Positions 15,399 through 24,194 of a DNA stretch of 64,000 nucleotides are shown here, in pieces. Every line of letters starts with the position of its first letter. Position 1 is the stretch's first letter. The position numbers were made by a program, and so were the translations under genes. Source of the DNA: Brachybacterium sp036311905 (GTDB lineage: Bacteria > Actinomycetota > Actinomycetes > Actinomycetales > Dermabacteraceae); NCBI RefSeq assembly GCF_036311905.1, contig NZ_JAZDCH010000029.1:1-64000 (forward strand), read 5' to 3'. The notes below the pieces were generated by a model. The model was not told the origin of the DNA. It saw only the letters and a list, made by a program, of their open reading frames with translations, and ran no database searches.

Positions 15399-16643
15399 AT
15401 GAGCACAGCCCCGATCGACCCGCCGCAGCGGCTCCTGATGGGTCCGGGTCCCATCAGCGCCGATCCGCGCGTCCTGCGCGCGATGTCCGCCGCGCTCGTG
15501 GGCCAGTTCGACCCCGCGATGACCGCCTGGATGTCCGAGACCCAGACCCTCTACCGCGAGGTGTTCCGCACCGCGAACGAGGCGACGCTGCTGGTGGACG
15601 GCACCTCCCGCGCCGGCATCGAGGCGGTGATGGTCTCCCTGCTCGAGCCCGGCGACCGGGTGCTCGTGCCGATCTTCGGCCGCTTCGGCCACCTGCTCGT
15701 CGAGATCGCCGAGCGCTGCGGAGCGGAGGTGCACGTCCTGGAGGTCGAGTGGGGCCAGGTGGTCCCCGTCTCCCGGATCCGCGAGGCCGTGGCCCGGGTG
15801 CGCCCCAGGCTGCTCGCGGTGGTGCAGGGGGACACCTCCACCACCATGAACCAGCCCCTCGAGGAGCTCGGCGCGATCGCGGCGCACCATGGCGCCCTGC
15901 TGTACACCGATGCGACCGCCTCCCTGGGCGGCAACGAGCTGGCCGTGGACGCGTGGGCGATCGACGCCGCCACCGCCGGGCTGCAGAAGTGCCTGGCCGG
16001 ACCCTCGGGCAGCTCCCCGCTGACTCTCTCGGAGCGGGCGCGCGAGATCATCTCCGCCCGGCGCCATGTCGAGGCCGGGATCGCCGACGGCAGCACGGGC
16101 CGCGGGCGGCGCATCGCCTCGAACTACTTCGACCTCTCGATGATCCTGGACTACTGGGGCGAGCAGCGGCTGAACCACCACACCGAGGCGACCAGCATGC
16201 TGTACGCCGCACATGAATGCGCTCGGCTGCTGGTGGAGGAGGGGATCGACGAGGCCGTCGCCCGCCACCGCCTGCACGGGGGAGCGATGGCCGCGGGGGT
16301 GCAGGGGCTCGGGCTCGAGCTGTTCGGCGATCAGGCCCACCGCATGCACAACGTGCTGGCCGTGCGGATCCCCGACGGGATCGACGGGGACGCCGTGCGC
16401 GCCGCGATGCTCGAGGACTACGGCATCGAGATCGGCACGAGCTTCGGGCCGCTCCACGGGACGGTGTGGCGCATCGGCACGATGGGCTACAACGCCCGTC
16501 GGGACGCGGTGCTGCTCACCCTCGCCGCGCTCGAGCAGGTGCTCCGCCGCGGCGGCGTGAGCGTGCGGGGCGGCGGAGGCGTCGGCGCGGCCCTCGAGCA
16601 CTACGACGGAGCGACCCCTGAGCGCGCGGGAGGTGGGCGATGA
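15399..16643 (+). CDS. pucG: (S)-ureidoglycine-glyoxylate aminotransferase (PucG-like)
   Basis: A 414-residue class V aminotransferase. It has the alanine-glyoxylate aminotransferase start (RLLMGPGPISADPRVLRAM), Asp171 in YTDATASLGG and the PLP lysine Lys197 in GLQKCLAGPSG. In purine degradation PucG moves the amino group of ureidoglycine to glyoxylate, giving oxalurate and glycine. The neighbouring allC supplies ureidoglycine, which favours this over serine- or alanine-glyoxylate transaminase. The C-terminal 30 residues are glycine-rich and probably disordered. Confidence 0.85.
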   Translation: MSTAPIDPPQRLLMGPGPISADPRVLRAMSAALVGQFDPAMTAWMSETQTLYREVFRTANEATLLVDGTSRAGIEAVMVSLLEPGDRVLVPIFGRFGHLLVEIAERCGAEVHVLEVEWGQVVPVSRIREAVARVRPRLLAVVQGDTSTTMNQPLEELGAIAAHHGALLYTDATASLGGNELAVDAWAIDAATAGLQKCLAGPSGSSPLTLSERAREIISARRHVEAGIADGSTGRGRRIASNYFDLSMILDYWGEQRLNHHTEATSMLYAAHECARLLVEEGIDEAVARHRLHGGAMAAGVQGLGLELFGDQAHRMHNVLAVRIPDGIDGDAVRAAMLEDYGIEIGTSFGPLHGTVWRIGTMGYNARRDAVLLTLAALEQVLRRGGVSVRGGGGVGAALEHYDGATPERAGGGR

Positions 16644-17881
16644 GCGCCGACGCCCTCGAGGCCGCCCGCCGCATCATGGCCGACTGCGATCGGATCGCCG
16701 CCATCTCCGCGCGCGAGGACGGCATCGAGCGCACCTACCTCACTCCCGAGCACGCCCGGCACAACACCGTCGCCGCGGAGCTCATGACCGCGGCGGGCCT
16801 GCACACCTGGCAGGACGCCGCCGGGAACCAACGGGGTCGGCTCGAGGGCTCCCGGCCCGGGCTGCCCGCCCTCGTCCTCGCCTCCCACCTGGACACCGTG
16901 CCCGACGCCGGACGGTACGACGGGATCCTCGGGGTGCTGCTCGCGATCGAGACCGTCGCCCGGCTGCGGGAGCGGGCCGCGGAGCTGCCCTTCGCCCTCG
17001 AGGTCGTCGCCTTCGCCGACGAGGAGGGCACCCGCTTCGGGGTCACCCTGCTGGGCAGCCGCGCGCTGGCCGGCACCTGGGAGCCCGAGTGGTTCGACCT
17101 GCCCGACGCGGACGGCGTCACCATGGCCGAGGCCTTCGCCTCCTTCGGTCTGGACCCCGCCCGGATCGACGAGGCGGCGCTGCGCCGCGAGGACCTCGCC
17201 GGCTACCTCGAGGTGCACATCGAACAGGGCCCCTACCTCGAGGCCGCGGACCGGCCCCTCGGCGTGGTCACCTCGATCGCGGGCGCCCGCCGCTTCACCC
17301 TCACCATCCACGGGGAGGCCCGGCATGCCGGCGGCACCCCCTACGAGCGGCGCCGCGACGCGCTGATCGGCGCGAGCCGTGCGGTGCTCGACATCGAGCG
17401 GATCGCCCGGGAGCACGGAGCGATCGCGACCGTCGGCCGCCTCGAGGCGTTCCCCGGCGGGGTCAACGTGGTGCCCGGACGGGTGGAGATGTCGTTGGAC
17501 CTGCGCGCCGAGACGGACCGGCTGCGCGACGAGGTGCTCGAGCGGATCCTGGAGCGCGTGCGCGGCGCCTGCGCCGAGCGGCGGCTCACGCTGGACGTGG
17601 AGCAGATCCACGCGGCCCCGGCCGTGCGCTGCGCGCCCCGTCTGATGGACGCGGTGCGTGCGGGGATCCGTGCGACGGGCGATGATGAGCCGATGGAGCT
17701 GTTCTCCCGCGCCGGTCACGATGCGATGGCGATGGCCGCCGTCACCGACATCGGCATGCTGTTCGTCCGCTGCGCCGACGGCATCAGCCACCACCCCGAC
17801 GAGTCCGTCACCGTCGAGGACGTGGCCGTCTCCCTGCAGGCCTTCGAGGCGGCCATCCTGCACACGGCGGACGCGGCATGA
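16640..17881 (+). CDS. allC: Allantoate amidohydrolase
   Basis: A 413-residue M20-family metallo-hydrolase that splits allantoate to ureidoglycine, CO2 and ammonia. Metal-site motifs are visible: SHLDTV (about residue 77), GRYDGILGV, AFADEEGTRFG and, near the C-terminus, FSRAGHDAMAM and GISHHPDE. The lid domain carries HIEQGPYLE. It overlaps the aminotransferase start and the RpiR gene by four bases each. Related N-carbamoyl-amino-acid hydrolases are the main alternative; the context makes AllC much more likely. Confidence 0.88.
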   Translation: MSADALEAARRIMADCDRIAAISAREDGIERTYLTPEHARHNTVAAELMTAAGLHTWQDAAGNQRGRLEGSRPGLPALVLASHLDTVPDAGRYDGILGVLLAIETVARLRERAAELPFALEVVAFADEEGTRFGVTLLGSRALAGTWEPEWFDLPDADGVTMAEAFASFGLDPARIDEAALRREDLAGYLEVHIEQGPYLEAADRPLGVVTSIAGARRFTLTIHGEARHAGGTPYERRRDALIGASRAVLDIERIAREHGAIATVGRLEAFPGGVNVVPGRVEMSLDLRAETDRLRDEVLERILERVRGACAERRLTLDVEQIHAAPAVRCAPRLMDAVRAGIRATGDDEPMELFSRAGHDAMAMAAVTDIGMLFVRCADGISHHPDESVTVEDVAVSLQAFEAAILHTADAA

Positions 17882-18729
17882 GCGGTGCCCGCATCGACGC
17901 GCGGATCGACGGCAGGTATGCCGAGCTCACGCCCCAGGAGCGGCGGGTCTGCGACTTCCTGCTCGAGCACCTCGGCGACCTGGCCGTGTTCAGCGCCGCG
18001 GACATCAGCCGCGAGACCGGGGTGTCCAAGGCGACGGTGAGCCGGCTGTTCCGCAAGCTGGACTTCGCGGACTACCGCGAGGTCAAGGAGCACACCCGGG
18101 CCATGCGCAGCGCCGGCACGCCGCTCGCGGCGCCCATCCGGACCGGCGTGCCGGGACTGGGGCCCGGTCTGGAGGCGCATCTGCGCGCGGAGCGCGAGAA
18201 TCACGACCGTCTGCTCAGCGTGCTCTCCGCCGGGGGGCTCGAGCAGGCCACCGCCCTGCTGAGCGGGGCGCGGCGGATCCTCGTCATCGGCCTGCGCAAC
18301 AGCTATCCGGTCGCCCTGCATCTGCACCAGCAGCTGATCCAGGCGCGGGAGGACGTGCGGGTGGCGCCGCGGCCGGGCCAGGCGCTGGGGGAGGAGCTGG
18401 TCGGCATCGGCGCCGATGACCTGGTGGTGCTGGTCGGCTTCCGACGACGTCCTGCTACCTTCCCCGCCCTCGCCGCGGCGATCTCCGACGGACCGGCCTC
18501 GTGCCTGCTGATCGGCGACGGCACCGCCCGCCCCTACGCCGCCGGGGCCGACTGCTGGCTCGAGTGCCCGATCGACTCCGACGGCGCCTTCGACTCCTAC
18601 TCGACCGCGATGGCGCTGGTGTCGGTGCTGTCCAACGGCGTGCTGAACCGGCTGGGGCCGAAGGGGTCCCGCCGCATCAGCCGGATCACCGCCGCCTACG
18701 ACCTCCTCGGCGAGCTCGAGGACAGCTGA
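17878..18729 (+). CDS. MurR/RpiR-family regulator
   Basis: A 283-residue regulator. The N-terminal RpiR helix-turn-helix (about 15-75) contains LTPQERRVCDFLLEHLGDL and GVSKATVSRLFRKLDFADY. A SIS domain (about 125-265) with RILVIGLRNSYPVALHL binds a small ligand. RpiR proteins next to ureide genes often respond to a pathway intermediate. As the last gene of this operon it probably gives substrate-specific control beneath GlnR. ATGA overlap with allC. Confidence 0.87.
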   Translation: MSGARIDARIDGRYAELTPQERRVCDFLLEHLGDLAVFSAADISRETGVSKATVSRLFRKLDFADYREVKEHTRAMRSAGTPLAAPIRTGVPGLGPGLEAHLRAERENHDRLLSVLSAGGLEQATALLSGARRILVIGLRNSYPVALHLHQQLIQAREDVRVAPRPGQALGEELVGIGADDLVVLVGFRRRPATFPALAAAISDGPASCLLIGDGTARPYAAGADCWLECPIDSDGAFDSYSTAMALVSVLSNGVLNRLGPKGSRRISRITAAYDLLGELEDS

Positions 18730-18767
18730 GCCGGAGGGGCAGACGGCCGCTCCCCGCGCGCACGGGA

Positions 18768-18797
18768 ACGGGGGCGGACCCTGCGGTCCGCCCCCGT
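18768..18797. terminator. Bidirectional terminator
   Basis: ACGGGGGCGGAC and GTCCGCCCCCGT form a perfect 12-bp stem around a CCTGCG loop. It lies between the converging RpiR gene (ends 18729) and the solute-binding protein gene (ends 18811). Confidence 0.85.
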
Positions 18798-18810
18798 CGG
18801 CTCCCCCACG

Positions 18811-19905
18811 TCAGATCAGGTCGGGGTTCTCCGCGTAGACCTCCTCGAGCAGGCTGGTGTCGAAGTAGTCCTCCACGGTGAGGTCGTAGCCGGCCGCGAC
18901 CAGCGCGTCCACGTTCTGCTGCATGAGCTCGTCGGACATGGTCAGCAGACCGTTCGCGTCGGTCTCGTCGGTGCTGACCAGCGCCACCTGCTCCTCGGCC
19001 TGGCGGGTCTCCTTCTCCATGTCCAGGCCGAGATCCTGGCCGAAGTCCTCGACCGCGAGGCGCGCGCTCTCCTCGGGCTCGGCGATCGCGTCCTTCCAGC
19101 CGCGGATGAGCGCCACCAGCGCCGCCTTCAGCAGGTCGCGCTGGGTCTCGATGGACTCCTGTGTGACCACGATGCTCTCGGCCATGAACGGCAGGCCGTT
19201 GTCCGCCAGCGGCAGGTTCACCACGTCCTCGCCGGCGAGCTCCAGGGTCAGCGCCTCGTTGGTGAGGTAGCCGAAGAACCCGTCGACCTCGCCGTTCACG
19301 AGCGGCTGCGGGTCGTACTGCACCGGCACCTTCTCGAGCTGGGCCGCGTCGATCCCGTTGGCGGCGAGGAACCCGTCGAACAGGGTCTCGTTCACGCCGG
19401 TCTGCACGCCGATCTTCTTGCCGACGAGGTCCGCCGGGGTGGCGATCGGGGCGGCGTCGCCGAGGGAGATGATCGTGAAGGGGTTCTTCTGGTAGGTGGT
19501 GCCGATGATCTTCAGCGGCGCCTCCTCGTCCTGGATCAGCGGCGCCACGCCGAGCGGCGAGGTGGTGCCCATGATCGCCGAGCCCGAGAGGACCATCGTC
19601 TCGCTCGAGGTGCCGGACGGTCCGCCCGCGATGAGGTTCACCTCGGAGAACCCGGCCTCCTCGAAGTAGCCGCGGTCGATGGCCATGTACTCGCCGGCGA
19701 ACTCCGCGTTCTTGATCCACGAGAGGTTGATGTCGAGCGTGCCGTAGTCGGCCGCGCCCTCCCCGCCGTCGGAGGAGCCGGCGGAGGCGGACTCGGCGTC
19801 GGCCCCGCCGCAGGCGGCCAGCGACAGGGCGCCGAGCGCGGTGAGGGACGTGCCGATCACGACGCGTCGGGTCGGGGTGGAGGCAGAGGTGCGAGGGGTC
19901 TTCAT
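18811..19905 (-). CDS. NMT1/THI5-like ABC solute-binding lipoprotein
   Basis: A 364-residue periplasmic-type binding protein. It has an N-terminal RRVVIGTSLTALGALSLAAC signal; the lipobox LAAC is at about residues 29-32 and the RR could make it Tat-dependent. The NMT1-like fold follows (INLSWIKNAEFAGEYMAIDRGYF, then GGPSGTSSE). It is clearly paralogous to the protein at 27929, which is encoded with the permeases. It has no transporter genes of its own and is divergent from the uraH-uricase operon. It may feed a second substrate to the same importer. GlnR-type sites lie upstream. Confidence 0.87.
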   Translation of the reverse strand: MKTPRTSASTPTRRVVIGTSLTALGALSLAACGGADAESASAGSSDGGEGAADYGTLDINLSWIKNAEFAGEYMAIDRGYFEEAGFSEVNLIAGGPSGTSSETMVLSGSAIMGTTSPLGVAPLIQDEEAPLKIIGTTYQKNPFTIISLGDAAPIATPADLVGKKIGVQTGVNETLFDGFLAANGIDAAQLEKVPVQYDPQPLVNGEVDGFFGYLTNEALTLELAGEDVVNLPLADNGLPFMAESIVVTQESIETQRDLLKAALVALIRGWKDAIAEPEESARLAVEDFGQDLGLDMEKETRQAEEQVALVSTDETDANGLLTMSDELMQQNVDALVAAGYDLTVEDYFDTSLLEEVYAENPDLI

Positions 19906-19961
19906 GGCGTTCGCCTTCTTCTCAAGGGGTGCAGCGCCTCGGGGCAGTGGCGGCGAGTCCG

Positions 19962-19967
19962 ACGCTA
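19962..19967 (-). promoter_or_regulatory. -10 element of the solute-binding protein gene
   Basis: TAGCGT on the reverse strand, 57 nt before the start at 19905 and just downstream of the leftward GlnR-type array. The same hexamer is used by the divergent uraH promoter. Confidence 0.55.
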
Positions 19968-19977
19968 GGGATCGTGT

Positions 19978-20015
19978 GTTTCAGCGGGCGTCTGGGCCTG
20001 TTTCGCGGCGGTTAC
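19978..20015 (-). promoter_or_regulatory. Leftward GlnR box array
   Basis: On the reverse strand GTAAC (20015-20011), n6 CGCCGC, GAAAC (20004-20000) is an exact gTnAc-n6-GaAAc match. A further GAAAC (19982-19978) lies 22 bp on, in the same 11-bp register. It precedes the leftward TAGCGT -10. Confidence 0.75.
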
Positions 20016-20034
20016 ATCTGCAGAGCAGACCCGC

Positions 20035-20061
20035 GAAACACATGTTTTACACGGGAGAAAC
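20035..20061 (+). promoter_or_regulatory. Rightward GlnR box array upstream of uraH
   Basis: GAAAC (20035), TTTAC (20046) and GAAAC (20057) are spaced exactly 11 bp apart. A TAGCGT -10 follows at 20083-20088. Together with the leftward array this makes a divergent nitrogen-controlled promoter region. Confidence 0.72.
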
Positions 20062-20172
20062 GGTCCGGCCGTACCCGATTCCTAGCGTGGAGGAACCAGG
20101 GCGGGACCCGGCCGCGCAGCCTGTCGCAGGCGGCGCGCGGGACCCGCCGACCGCCGGAGGAAGGACGCCGTC

Positions 20173-20493
20173 ATCAGCCACGTCACCACCCACGTGCTCG
20201 ACACCGGCACCGGCCGGCCCGCTGTCGGCGTCGCCGTGACTCTCCTGGATGCAGGCGGCTCGGAGGTCGCGACCGGGGTCACCGACGCCGACGGGCGCGT
20301 GCGCGACCTCGGCCCGATCGCGCTCGTGCCAGGTACCTACCGCCTCCGCTTCGCGACCGGCGCCTACTACGCCGAACGCCGTCAGGTCACGTTCTTCCCC
20401 GAGGTCGAGGTGGCCTTCTCCCTCGACGAGGGTCACGCCCATGTGCCGCTCCTGCTGAGCCCCTTCGCCCACTCCACCTACCGAGGCAGCTGA
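20173..20493 (+). CDS. uraH: 5-hydroxyisourate hydrolase, apparent ATC start
   Basis: A 106-residue transthyretin-like enzyme hydrolysing 5-hydroxyisourate to OHCU. The reading frame gives (M)SHVTTHVLDTGTGRPA at the N-terminus, with the catalytic His just before VLDTG, and ends in the family's YRGS tetrapeptide. No ATG, GTG or TTG lies in frame upstream of the active-site His. The first standard start (GTG at 20194) would remove that His. The ATC at 20173 stands exactly where family members have Met, with AAGGA 7 bp before it. Either a rare ATC start is used or there is a sequence error. It ends 1 bp before the uricase ATG. Confidence 0.82.
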   Translation: MSHVTTHVLDTGTGRPAVGVAVTLLDAGGSEVATGVTDADGRVRDLGPIALVPGTYRLRFATGAYYAERRQVTFFPEVEVAFSLDEGHAHVPLLLSPFAHSTYRGS

Positions 20494-20494
20494 C

Positions 20495-21499
20495 ATGCTC
20501 GAGATCACCACCCCGCAGACCCCCGCCGGTCAGACTCCCGCCCCGTCGGCCGCCCCCGCGGGTTCCGCTCCCGCCGGCTCGGCCCCCACCGCCGTGCTGG
20601 GCCGGAACCAGTACGGCAAGGCCGAGGTGCGGCTCGTCCACGTGGACCGCTCCACCCCGCGCCATGCGCTGACGGACCTGAACGTCACCTCGATGCTGCG
20701 CGGGGACTTCGAGGAGTGCTACCGCACCGGCGACAACGCGCGCGTCATCGCCACGGACACGCAGAAGAACACCGTCTACGCCTTCGCGAAGCAGTACGGC
20801 GTCGCCGGTCCCGAGCGGTTCCTGCTGCGCCTGGCCGAGCACTTCATGGCCGAGGGCACGTGGCTGACCGGCGGGCGCTGGGAGGCCGAGCAGTTCGGCT
20901 GGGAGCGCATCACCGCCGCAGGTGAGGGGCACGACCACTCCTTCGTGCGCACCGGGCCCGAGGTCCGCACCGCCGCCGTCACCGTCCAGGACGGCGCCAC
21001 CCACGTGATCGGCGGGATCAAGGACCTCGTGGTCCTGAAGTCGACCGGCAGCGAGTTCCACGGCTTCCCGCGGGACCGGTACACGACCCTGCCCGAGACC
21101 ACCGACCGCATCCTCGCCACCGAGGTCACCGCCCGCTGGCGCTTCCGGGAGCCCATCACGGCCGACGGGACCTCCGGTGTCGACCCGGACGAGACCTTCG
21201 CGGCGGTGCGCGCGGTGCTGCTCGAGACCTTCGCGACCACGCACTCCCTGTCCCTGCAGCAGACCCTCTTCGCGATCGGCGAGGCCGTGCTCGCCGCCCG
21301 TCCGGAGCTGGCCGAGATCCGCATGGTCATGCCCAACAAGCACCACTACCTCGTGGACCTCAACCCCTTCGAGCTCGGCAACGACAACGAGGTGTTCATC
21401 GCCGGGGACCGCCCCTACGGCCTCATGCAGGCCGCGGTCACCCGCCCCGGCGAGCCCGACCAGCCGGCCGCCTGGGAGTGGCTCGGCGGATTCTGCTGA
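20495..21499 (+). CDS. Urate oxidase (uricase)
   Basis: A 334-residue cofactor-free uricase that oxidises urate to 5-hydroxyisourate and H2O2. Family blocks are intact: YGKAEVRLVHV, ATDTQKNTVYAFAK with the catalytic Thr, the FHGFPRDRYTTLPE block and MPNKHHYLVDLNPF. The N-terminal 35 residues are an Ala/Pro/Ser-rich extension not found in most uricases. It lies in the operon uraH-uricase-allB-xdhC-xdh, so the urate made by the last gene is consumed by the first two. Confidence 0.94.
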   Translation: MLEITTPQTPAGQTPAPSAAPAGSAPAGSAPTAVLGRNQYGKAEVRLVHVDRSTPRHALTDLNVTSMLRGDFEECYRTGDNARVIATDTQKNTVYAFAKQYGVAGPERFLLRLAEHFMAEGTWLTGGRWEAEQFGWERITAAGEGHDHSFVRTGPEVRTAAVTVQDGATHVIGGIKDLVVLKSTGSEFHGFPRDRYTTLPETTDRILATEVTARWRFREPITADGTSGVDPDETFAAVRAVLLETFATTHSLSLQQTLFAIGEAVLAARPELAEIRMVMPNKHHYLVDLNPFELGNDNEVFIAGDRPYGLMQAAVTRPGEPDQPAAWEWLGGFC

Positions 21500-21510
21500 G
21501 GCCCCGGACC

Positions 21511-22938
21511 ATGCCAGGACCAGGGACGACGGCCGCGACGAAAGCCGGGACGAGCTCCGGCGAGCTGCACACCGTCCGCGCCCACGAGATCCTGCTCGGG
21601 GACCGGCTCGTCGCGGCCGAGCTCGACATCGAGGACGGCCGGATCACCGCGATCCGCCCGCTCCCGGACGAGGCCCCGCGCCTGCCCGGCACCCTCGTCG
21701 TCCCCGACGGTCTGCAGGTGCTGCCCGGGAACGTGGACACCCACGTGCACATCAACGAGCCCGGCCGCACCGAATGGGAGGGTTTCGCGACCGCCACCCG
21801 CGCCGCCGCGCTCGGCGGGGTCACGACCCTCGTGGACATGCCGCTGAACTCCGTCCCGCCCACGATCGACGTGGCATCGCTGCGTGTGAAGCAGGCCGCC
21901 GCCCGCGACGCACTCGCGGTGGACCTCGGGTTCTGGGGCGGGATCGTCCCCGGCAACACCGCCCAGCTGCGCCCGCTGTGGGAGGCGGGCGTGATGGGCT
22001 TCAAGTGCTTCCTGCTGCCGTCGGGGGTGGACGAGTTCCCGCCGGTCGACGCCGCCCAGCTGCGCGCGGCGATGCATGAGGTCGCCACCTTCGACGGGCT
22101 CGTGATCGTCCACGCCGAGGATGCCTCCACCATCGACGCCGCACCGGCGGTGCCGTCCGCGAAGTACACCGATTTCGTCGCCTCCCGGCCCGAGTCCGCC
22201 GAGGTCACTGCGATCGCGGGGCTCATCGAGGCGGTGCGCGAGACCGGGGCCCGCACCCACCTGCTCCACCTCTCCAGCGCCCGCGCCCTGGACCTCATCC
22301 AGCAGGCCAAGGCGGAGGGTCTGCCGCTCACGGTCGAGACCTGCCCGCACTATCTGTGCTTCGCCGCGGAGGCCGTGCCGGATGCGTCGCCGGAGTACAA
22401 GTGCTGCCCGCCGATCCGCGACGCCGGCAACCGCGACGCCCTCTGGCAGGGCCTCGAGGCCGGGCTCATCGACATGATCGTCACCGACCACTCGCCGTCC
22501 TCCCCGGCGGAGAAGCACCGTGGCGCCCCCGACCTCCAGCAGGCCTGGGGCGGGATCTCCGGACTCCAGGCCGGATTCACCGCCGTCGCCGCCGAGGCCC
22601 GCACCCGCGGCATCGACATCGCCCAGGTGAGTCGCTGGATGGCGCGGGCGACCGCCGACCTCGTGGGCCTCGCCCACAAGGGTCGCCTCGAGGTGGGCGC
22701 CGACGCGGACCTGATCCTCTACGACCCGGCCCGCCCCCAGACCCTGCGCGCGGACCGCTTCGCCCACCGTCACCCGCTCTCCGCCTACGACGGCCTCGCG
22801 CTCCAGGGCGCGGTGGTCGATGCGGTGCTGCGCGGGCAGATCCTCGCGGCCGACGAGGACGCGTCCCCGCGCGGCCGGTTCCTCGGGGGGCCCGGGGCGA
22901 CGGCGCCCGGCGTGGAGCAGGCGGGAGCGGGCGCATGA
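21511..22938 (+). CDS. allB: Allantoinase
   Basis: A 475-residue amidohydrolase-superfamily enzyme that opens allantoin to allantoate. Metal-binding motifs are visible: DTHVHINEPGRTEWEGF, the carboxylated Lys in GFKCFLLPSG, HAED, LHLSSARALDL and TDHSPS. The ATG at 21511 comes 11 bp after the uricase stop; an in-frame start at 21478 inside the uricase gene is less likely. The stop overlaps the xdhC ATG. Confidence 0.92.
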   Translation: MPGPGTTAATKAGTSSGELHTVRAHEILLGDRLVAAELDIEDGRITAIRPLPDEAPRLPGTLVVPDGLQVLPGNVDTHVHINEPGRTEWEGFATATRAAALGGVTTLVDMPLNSVPPTIDVASLRVKQAAARDALAVDLGFWGGIVPGNTAQLRPLWEAGVMGFKCFLLPSGVDEFPPVDAAQLRAAMHEVATFDGLVIVHAEDASTIDAAPAVPSAKYTDFVASRPESAEVTAIAGLIEAVRETGARTHLLHLSSARALDLIQQAKAEGLPLTVETCPHYLCFAAEAVPDASPEYKCCPPIRDAGNRDALWQGLEAGLIDMIVTDHSPSSPAEKHRGAPDLQQAWGGISGLQAGFTAVAAEARTRGIDIAQVSRWMARATADLVGLAHKGRLEVGADADLILYDPARPQTLRADRFAHRHPLSAYDGLALQGAVVDAVLRGQILAADEDASPRGRFLGGPGATAPGVEQAGAGA

Positions 22939-24194
22939 GCGACACCCTCACCGCGCCGCTCCCGGGTGGACTCGCCGCGGCCTGCACCCGCTGGCTCGAG
23001 GCCGGCAAGCCCCTCGCGCTCGCCACCATCGTCGCGACCGAGGGCTCCGCGCCCCGGCCGCTCGGCACCACGATGGTGATCGGGGAGGGCGGGCTCGTGC
23101 GCGGCTCCCTCTCCGGCGGCTGCGTCGAGTCCGACCTCATCGAGCAGGGCCTCGAGGTGCTCGCCACCGGCGTGCCCGAGCGCCGCACCTACGGCTACAC
23201 CGACGCCGCCGCCTGGGAGGTGGGGCTCATGTGCGGCGGCAGCATCGACGTGCTCGTCCAGCCCCTCGCCGCCCCGGACCCCGCCGCCGGACTCGACGCG
23301 CTGCTGGACGGTGCACCGGGAGCGCTGCTGTGGAGCCTCGACGAACCGAGCCGACGCCTCGCCCTGCCCGTCCCGCTCGCCGACGACGCGGGGGAGTGGG
23401 AGGGCCCGCTCGCGGCACTGCTCGCCGGGGCCGACGGGCCCGGCGCGACCGGCGAGGCCGACGCGACCGGCGGAGCGAGCGAGCCCGTGCTCTTCGTCGA
23501 CCCCGCGCTCGTACGCCGCCTCGCCGCACAGCTCGCCGCCCGCACCGCCGCCGGCGAGACCGGCATCGTCTCCCTCCCCACCGGCTGCGGTCTGCTCGCC
23601 GCGGGCATCCCGGCCCTGCCCGCACCCGATGCCCCCGAGCTGTTCCTCCTCGTGAGGCGCCCCGCCCCGCGCCTCATCGTCAGCGGCACCACCGACCTCG
23701 CCGCGGCCCTGCTCGCCCAGGGCCGCACCCTCGGCTACGACACCACCGTCGTCGACCCGCGCAGCACCTTCCTCACCCGCGAGCGGTTCCCCGCCGCGGA
23801 CCGGGTCGTCGTCGCCCGCCCCGACCGCTACCTCCGCGAGGAGGACGAGGCCGGGCGGCTCGACCACCGCACCGTCATCGCGTGCCTGGGTCATGATCCG
23901 AAGATCGATGACCCCCTGGTCGAGACCGCTCTCTCCCTCCCGGTCGCCTACGTCGGCGCGATGGGCTCCCGCCGCACCCACGACGAGCGGATCCGCCGCC
24001 TCCTCGAACGGGGCGTGACCACCGCCCAGCTCGAGGCCCTGCACTCGCCGATCGGCCTGGACCTCGGCGGCTCCACCCCCGCCGAGTTCGCGCTCTCCGT
24101 CATGGCGGAGGTCGTCGCCGAGCGCACCGGTCGCGCGGCCGCCCAGCCGCTGCGCACCACCACCGGCCCCCTGCACGGGAGGATCCCCGCATGA
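22935..24194 (+). CDS. xdhC: XdhC-family xanthine dehydrogenase maturation factor
   Basis: A 419-residue protein needed to sulfurate and insert the molybdenum cofactor into xanthine dehydrogenase. The N-terminal XdhC/CoxI domain has GSAPRPLGTTMVIGEGG, then GSLSGGCVESDL and the MCGGSIDVLVQ block. The C-terminal Rossmann domain has the ACLGHDPKIDDPLVETALSL region and YVGAMGSRRTH. The middle (about 115-240) is a long variable linker. Four-base overlaps on both sides place it tightly between allantoinase and the dehydrogenase it serves. Confidence 0.9.
   Translation: MSDTLTAPLPGGLAAACTRWLEAGKPLALATIVATEGSAPRPLGTTMVIGEGGLVRGSLSGGCVESDLIEQGLEVLATGVPERRTYGYTDAAAWEVGLMCGGSIDVLVQPLAAPDPAAGLDALLDGAPGALLWSLDEPSRRLALPVPLADDAGEWEGPLAALLAGADGPGATGEADATGGASEPVLFVDPALVRRLAAQLAARTAAGETGIVSLPTGCGLLAAGIPALPAPDAPELFLLVRRPAPRLIVSGTTDLAAALLAQGRTLGYDTTVVDPRSTFLTRERFPAADRVVVARPDRYLREEDEAGRLDHRTVIACLGHDPKIDDPLVETALSLPVAYVGAMGSRRTHDERIRRLLERGVTTAQLEALHSPIGLDLGGSTPAEFALSVMAEVVAERTGRAAAQPLRTTTGPLHGRIPA

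Noticed and set aside
20194..20493. GTG at 20194 as start of uraH
   Set aside because: It would remove the active-site His and the conserved N-terminal strand; the frame upstream matches the family perfectly.
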